Both the position numbers and the translations under genes were made by a program. A DNA stretch of 36,548 nt from assembly GCF_000648615.1 (NCBI RefSeq), contig NZ_JFZC01000028.1, positions 1-36,548 on the forward strand. The letters run 5' to 3'. The stretch comes from Sporolactobacillus terrae DSM 11697 (lineage in GTDB: Bacteria; Bacillota; Bacilli; Bacillales; Sporolactobacillaceae). The notes under the pieces were generated by a model, which had not been told where the DNA came from, did not search any database, and saw nothing but the letters and a program-made list of their open reading frames with translations. This document shows, one piece after another, positions 32,190 to 36,548 of the stretch (positions are counted from its first letter, which is position 1; every line of letters starts with the position of its first letter).

Positions 32190-33857
32190 ATGCACAACCG
32201 TTTATCACAAATTCAACCCTACACACGGGCTATATTAAAAGGACATCTTTGCTCAAGCGGCGTTCCTTATTCCATGATGGATCGACCGATCATTGCCATC
32301 GCCAATTCATGGAATGAAATTGTACCGGGGCATGTTCACCTAAGAGAACTGGCCGATCATATTAAAAAAGGCGTGCTCGAGGCAGGCGGCTATCCGCTTG
32401 AATTTAATACGATCGCAGTCTGCGACGGGATCGCGCAAGGTCACGACGGCATGAAATATTCACTGCCGAGCCGCGATGTGATTGCCGACAGTGTTGAAAC
32501 AATGATTCGCGCACATGAGATCTTTGACGGAATGGTCATGATCAGTTCGTGTGACAAAATCGTACCGGGCATGTTGATGAGTGCGGCACGGCTGAATCTT
32601 CCAACGCTTGTCTTTCTCGGCGGCGTGATGCCGAACTACATTAAACCGAAGGAATCGAAAGCCGCGCGTCAGGAGTTCTTAAGCGGCAGTCTGGATGAGC
32701 AAGGCCTTGTCGCGGTAACACGCAAATATTATCCATGCGCCGGCGTCTGCCCATTCCTTGGTACGGCAAATACAATGCAAGGCTTATCCGAGGCATTAGG
32801 GATGGCACTGCCGAATTCGTCGTGGATGAGAGCGCTTTCCCAAGAGCAGCTTCATGCTGCGGAAGATGCGGGTCGCCGTGCGGTTGAACTGGTCAAAAAG
32901 AAAATTCGCGTGCGTGATATTTTAACGAAGGAAGCTTTTGAAAACGCTATCTCAGTACTTTTGGCGATGGGCGGTTCGCTGAATGCTTGTCTGCATTTGC
33001 CGGCCATTGCCAAAGAGATTGGCATCGACTTGCCGTTGGATGTGTTCGACCGCATCAGTCGCAAAGTACCGTTTATTGCAGCGGTGACCCCGAATAACAA
33101 CAATTTCACAACCAATGATCTGCAGCGTGCCGGCGGTGTTCCAGCAATCATGAAGGAACTCAGTCCGCTGCTTCATCTTGATGCATTGACCGTTACCGGC
33201 GAGACCGTTAAAGAGAATGTAGCGGGTGCACGGGTTAAAGATCGCGAAATCATTCATCCGCTTGACGCGCCGATTGAAGCGGAGGGCGGCATTGCGGTTC
33301 TGAAAGGGAACTTGGCCGAGGATGGTGCACTGATCAAGCAATCGGCGGTTCCGGAAGATTTAATGGCTTTTCAAGGGAAGGCGATTGTCTTTGACTCGGA
33401 GGAGCAATTTGATGAAGCCTATCACAACGGAGCGATTCAGGAAAACCAAGTGGTCGTGATTCGTTATGAAGGGCCAAAAGGCGGTCCGGGCATGCGCGAA
33501 TTACACCGCTGCACAGAGATTCTCTCACGCTACAAGAAAATTGCGCTGATCACGGACGGACGCTTCTCCGGTGCTTCAGCAGGCTTATCGGTTGGCTATA
33601 TGAGCCCTGAAGCTGCGGAAGGCGGTCCCTTGGCGCTGGTGCGCAACGGTGACCCAATCGCGATTGATGTACCCAATCGTGATTTGACCTTGCTGGTTGA
33701 TGACGAAACGCTGGAAAAACGAAAAAAGGAAATCAAAGAACCAAATAAAGATGCGAGCAAATTTTTATCACTCTACGCCTCCAGTACGGCCTCTGCAGCA
33801 CATGGGGCGGTTCGAACCACTTTGAAAGAGGGGAAAACGTATGCTGAAAAAATATGA
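32190..33857 (+). CDS. edd: IlvD/Edd-family dehydratase, probable 6-phosphogluconate dehydratase
   Basis: Removes water from a sugar acid, here most likely 6-phosphogluconate to give KDPG. It is 555 aa, as short as IlvD, while Escherichia coli Edd has 603. Yet the cluster-binding parts look Edd-like: VCDGIAQGHDGM (C78) where IlvD has VDDG, SSCDKIVPGM (C121), and GVCPFLGTANT (C187). These cysteines should carry an Fe-S cluster. SD GAGGGG lies before ATG 32190. The gene overlaps eda by 17 bases. Alternatives are gluconate or another sugar-acid dehydratase; the kinase next door makes the phosphorylated substrate more probable. Confidence 0.82.
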   Translation: MHNRLSQIQPYTRAILKGHLCSSGVPYSMMDRPIIAIANSWNEIVPGHVHLRELADHIKKGVLEAGGYPLEFNTIAVCDGIAQGHDGMKYSLPSRDVIADSVETMIRAHEIFDGMVMISSCDKIVPGMLMSAARLNLPTLVFLGGVMPNYIKPKESKAARQEFLSGSLDEQGLVAVTRKYYPCAGVCPFLGTANTMQGLSEALGMALPNSSWMRALSQEQLHAAEDAGRRAVELVKKKIRVRDILTKEAFENAISVLLAMGGSLNACLHLPAIAKEIGIDLPLDVFDRISRKVPFIAAVTPNNNNFTTNDLQRAGGVPAIMKELSPLLHLDALTVTGETVKENVAGARVKDREIIHPLDAPIEAEGGIAVLKGNLAEDGALIKQSAVPEDLMAFQGKAIVFDSEEQFDEAYHNGAIQENQVVVIRYEGPKGGPGMRELHRCTEILSRYKKIALITDGRFSGASAGLSVGYMSPEAAEGGPLALVRNGDPIAIDVPNRDLTLLVDDETLEKRKKEIKEPNKDASKFLSLYASSTASAAHGAVRTTLKEGKTYAEKI

Positions 33858-34479
33858 AACCTTGAACAAACTGAATCAAAAGCGTCTGGTCGCCGTGATT
33901 CGCGGGAAGAACGCAGAGGATGCAGTAGCGATCGGTCAGGCAGCGATCAACGGCGGTATTGAAAGTTTAGAGGTGACGCTGACCACACCAAACGGCCTGA
34001 CGGCATTGCAGCAATTGAAGAAAAAGGAAAAAACGGCGGTGATTGGTGCCGGTTCGGTGCTTGATCCAGAAACGGCTCGCCTGTCGATCATCTACGGCGC
34101 TGACTTCATCGTAAGCCCTAATTTTTCAAAAGCAATCAGCGAAGTGTGCAACCTTTATTCGATCCCGTATCTCCCCGGCTGCTTTACGGTGACCGAGATC
34201 ACCGAAGCGCTTCGTTCCGGCGTTGATGTGATTAAAGCTTTCCCCGGGAGCGTGGCTGGACTTGGTTTCATAAAAAGTATCCATGGTCCGATTCCAAATG
34301 TCGCGATCATGCCGACCGGCGGCGTCAATCTGCAAAATGTTGACGAGTGGCTGAATCAAGGCGCTTACGCGGTTGGGATCGGAAGCGTGCTGACCAAAGG
34401 TGCAGAAAATGGCAACTATCATGCAGTTGAAGAAAATGCGCACGCGTTCACCGATAAAGTAGGCGTGCTTAACTTCTAG
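33841..34479 (+). CDS. eda: KDPG aldolase (2-dehydro-3-deoxy-phosphogluconate aldolase)
   Basis: Splits KDPG into pyruvate and glyceraldehyde 3-phosphate. The 212-aa class I aldolase shows the catalytic Glu region (ESLEVTLTTPNG), the glycine loop GAGSVLDPE, the Schiff-base lysine in DVIKAFPGS, and PTGGVNLQN for phosphate binding. ATG 33841 follows GAGGGG and lies within the end of the dehydratase gene. Together with gntK and the dehydratase it completes the Entner-Doudoroff route from gluconate. Confidence 0.93.
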   Translation: MLKKYETLNKLNQKRLVAVIRGKNAEDAVAIGQAAINGGIESLEVTLTTPNGLTALQQLKKKEKTAVIGAGSVLDPETARLSIIYGADFIVSPNFSKAISEVCNLYSIPYLPGCFTVTEITEALRSGVDVIKAFPGSVAGLGFIKSIHGPIPNVAIMPTGGVNLQNVDEWLNQGAYAVGIGSVLTKGAENGNYHAVEENAHAFTDKVGVLNF

Positions 34480-34517
34480 TTCAGTGAGAACCTACCTGTA
34501 AATGGAGATGATTCAAG

Positions 34518-35846
34518 ATGAGCAGTATCTATTTGATCAGTATTACGGTTCTGGCCATTGGTCTCGTTATTCTTGGTGTCACCTGGTTTAAATGGCATGC
34601 ATTTATCAGTTTATCGGTTGCAAGTCTGTTTCTCGGCATTGCTGCCGGACTACCGCTTATGAAAATAGCACAAAGCTATGAAACGGGTGTCGGCGGTATT
34701 TTGAGTTCATTGCTTGGTATTCTGGCACTGGGTACGATTTTGGGAAAAATGATGTCGGAATCCGGTGCAGGTCTGCAAATCGCCCAATTTTTTACGCGGG
34801 CGTTCGGCGACCGCTTGCTGCCGTGGGCGACTTTTTTTGCCGGTTTAATTATTAGTATTCCCGTATTCTTTGAAGTTGGGCTTGTTATTTTGCTTCCGCT
34901 GGTGATTGCAATTCAGAAAACGACAAAGAAGCGTTTGTTGCTGATTGCCATACCAATGATTTCAGCGTTATCAATCTCACACGGGATTGTTCCGCCGCAT
35001 CCAGGCGCGATGGCCGCCATTGGTATTTTTCACGCAGATGTTGGTCAGGTACTCATCTATTCCTTACTTGTTTCGCTTCCTGCCGGGATCATTGGCGGTC
35101 CGATTTTTGCTTACTACATTAGTAAGCGCATACAACCTGTTTCGGAACCTAAAGTGGTTGCTGCCAATGTGTCGGCCAAAACGTATCCGTCAACCTTCGT
35201 TTCTTTTTTCACGATTCTTTTGCCGATCATCTTGATGATTGGCGCGGTCGCGGTTCCATTTATTTCAATGCCAGGCTGGCTAGCCGATCTGCTGAATTTT
35301 CTCGGACATCCGTTAATTGCTTTGCTTGTCTCCGTCTTCGTTTCCTATTATCTACTTGGTATTCGCCGCGGGATCGGCCGCAAGTTGATTGAAAAGCTGA
35401 CCGGCGATTCGCTTGCACCGCTCGCATCGATTATGATGATTATCGGAGCCGGCGGTGCATTCAAGCAAGTGCTGATCGCTTCCGGCGTCGGCGGTGCCAT
35501 TGCTGAATTAGCAACAAATTGGCAGCTTTCACCGCTCGTCATGGCCTTCGTTGTCGCTGGTTTAATTCGGATTGCGACCGGGTCGGCAACGGTTGCGCTG
35601 ACGACAGCAGCCGGAATTGTTGCGCCGATCGTCGCCAATATGACCGGCGTCAATCTGCCGTTACTGGTGATTGCCACCGGAGCCGGATCGCTGATGTTCT
35701 CTCACGTGAACGATGCCGGGTTCTGGCTGGTAAAGGAATACCTGGGACTTAGCGTCAAGCAGACTTTTAAAGTTTGGACGGTATTGGAGACGCTGCTGTC
35801 TTTTGCAGCATTTGCTCTTGTTCTCGTACTTGATCTGTTTATCTGA
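34518..35846 (+). CDS. gntP: Gluconate:H+ symporter, GntP family
   Basis: A 442-aa inner-membrane permease with about 12 to 14 hydrophobic segments. The family traits are visible: an N-terminal VILGVTWFKWHAFISL, SHGIVPPHPGAMAA with the conserved PPHPG, and IRIATGSATVALTTAAGI near the end. It brings gluconate into the cell for GntK. The gene begins 38 bases after eda and ends just before a strong terminator, so it closes the operon. Related members move other sugar acids, but the operon fixes gluconate as most likely. Confidence 0.92.
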   Translation: MSSIYLISITVLAIGLVILGVTWFKWHAFISLSVASLFLGIAAGLPLMKIAQSYETGVGGILSSLLGILALGTILGKMMSESGAGLQIAQFFTRAFGDRLLPWATFFAGLIISIPVFFEVGLVILLPLVIAIQKTTKKRLLLIAIPMISALSISHGIVPPHPGAMAAIGIFHADVGQVLIYSLLVSLPAGIIGGPIFAYYISKRIQPVSEPKVVAANVSAKTYPSTFVSFFTILLPIILMIGAVAVPFISMPGWLADLLNFLGHPLIALLVSVFVSYYLLGIRRGIGRKLIEKLTGDSLAPLASIMMIIGAGGAFKQVLIASGVGGAIAELATNWQLSPLVMAFVVAGLIRIATGSATVALTTAAGIVAPIVANMTGVNLPLLVIATGAGSLMFSHVNDAGFWLVKEYLGLSVKQTFKVWTVLETLLSFAAFALVLVLDLFI

Positions 35847-35860
35847 AGACAAAAGAAAAC

Positions 35861-35892
35861 CCGAACGTGCTACGGCTGCGTTCGGATTTTTT
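35861..35892 (+). terminator. Terminator of the gluconate operon
   Basis: CCGAACG (35861-35867) pairs with CGTTCGG (35879-35885), then ATTTTTT. Confidence 0.85.
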
Positions 35893-35965
35893 GCTTTTGG
35901 ATTTACTTGAGACCGGCAATTAGGACTCAGCCGGCGTCTAAAGATTCGGCTGGGCCAAGTTTTCT

Positions 35966-36349
35966 TTACCCTTTGTAGGCAACGCATGAGACTTCGACTT
36001 GTGCACCTTTTGGTAAGGCAGCAACTTGAACCGCACAGCGCGCCGGCAGAATCTCACCGCTGAAATAGTCCGAGTAAACGCTGTTGACGGCCGCAAAATC
36101 ATTGATGTCGGCCAGGTATACGGTTGCGCTAACGACGTTGGAAAAGTCGAGATCGGCTTCGTTCAGCACGGCTTTTAAATTTTCAAAGACGCGCTTTGCC
36201 TGCACGTCGATAGCGTCTTCAACGATCGTTCCAGTTGCCGGGTTGAGCGGAATCTGTCCGGACGCAAATAGAAAATCACCGGCCTGAACACCTTGGGAAT
36301 AAGGACCGACCGCTTTTGGTGCATGGTTTGTTGCGATTTGTTTCTTCAT
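35966..36349 (-). CDS. ridA: RidA family reactive-intermediate deaminase
   Basis: Hydrolyses reactive 2-aminoacrylate and other imines to keto acids and ammonia, protecting PLP enzymes. The 127-aa protein has the full family signature: AVGPYSQGVQAG, FASGQIPLNPATG, and PARCAVQVAALPKGAQVEVSCVA with the active-site Arg in PARC. ATG 36349 follows AAGGAGG on the minus strand; a TTG three codons earlier lies too close to that site. It is convergent with the gluconate operon and apparently unrelated to it. Confidence 0.93.
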   Translation of the reverse strand: MKKQIATNHAPKAVGPYSQGVQAGDFLFASGQIPLNPATGTIVEDAIDVQAKRVFENLKAVLNEADLDFSNVVSATVYLADINDFAAVNSVYSDYFSGEILPARCAVQVAALPKGAQVEVSCVAYKG

Positions 36350-36548
36350 GGGGAACAACCTCCTTGGTATGTAAGCGTCTGCGGTGAATGAGACGCAATC
36401 ACAAGTTTTCTATTAGTTTAGCACAGTTGAACGAAAATCGTAGCAAACAGGAGAAAAGTCGTATGTGTCAAGCTTTTCTCGGAACTCTTTATTGGGAAAG
36501 AGCTTCTTAATTCTAAATTTGTACACCTTAGGTATAAAATCATATTTT

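Overview
This window looks like a chromosomal segment of a low-to-moderate GC Firmicute of the order Bacillales. Genes start with strong AGGAGG-type ribosome binding sites, promoters are of the sigma-A type, and the cis-elements are typical of the group: a tetrahydrofolate riboswitch, a guanine-type purine riboswitch, CcpA cre-like sites, GntR boxes and GabR ATACCA repeats. Sporolactobacillaceae or a related family would fit, but no marker gene here settles the genus. I found no rRNA, tRNA or CRISPR array.

Layout. 1-1320: end of a peptide-transport locus (OppF-type ATPase). 1339-1545: interspersed repeats. 1582-3452 (minus): a Cof-type HAD phosphatase, and a folate-type ECF substrate-binding protein under a THF riboswitch. 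3539-5381 (plus): a small membrane protein, an alpha/beta hydrolase and a GNAT acetyltransferase. 5408-12199 (minus): a purine salvage and uptake operon led by a guanine-type riboswitch (binding lipoprotein, nucleoside hydrolase, two permeases, ATPase, adenine deaminase). 12363-14810 (minus): a DUF2294-like gene, a frameshifted lipoprotein gene and a TnpB-only IS605-type element with its guide-RNA end. 14833-19448 (plus): small membrane, regulatory and zinc-ribbon genes and a large Ca2+ P-type ATPase. 19450-22281 (plus): an AT-rich island with a secreted permuted NlpC/P60-like protein and a membrane-anchored protein of unknown function. 22394-24804 (minus): homocysteine S-methyltransferase and a GabR-like MocR regulator. 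24896-28785 (plus): GABA aminotransferase and a polar amino-acid ABC importer. 29356-35892 (plus): a gluconate operon in which gntZ is replaced by a dehydratase and KDPG aldolase, so gluconate goes through the Entner-Doudoroff route. 35966-36349 (minus): RidA.

How the genes work together. Most of the window serves scavenging of small nutrients, each module under its own sensor. Folate uptake is sensed by THF RNA. Purine import, nucleoside cleavage and adenine deamination are sensed by guanine-type RNA. GABA-type amino-acid import and transamination are sensed by GabR with PLP. Gluconate import, phosphorylation and cleavage to pyruvate plus glyceraldehyde 3-phosphate are sensed by GntR with probable CcpA override. 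The least ordinary elements are the Pot-type transporter tied to a guanine riboswitch, the Entner-Doudoroff version of the gnt operon, the TnpB element with a readable guide, and two unassigned three-way-junction RNA candidates (14833-14894 and 20821-20892).
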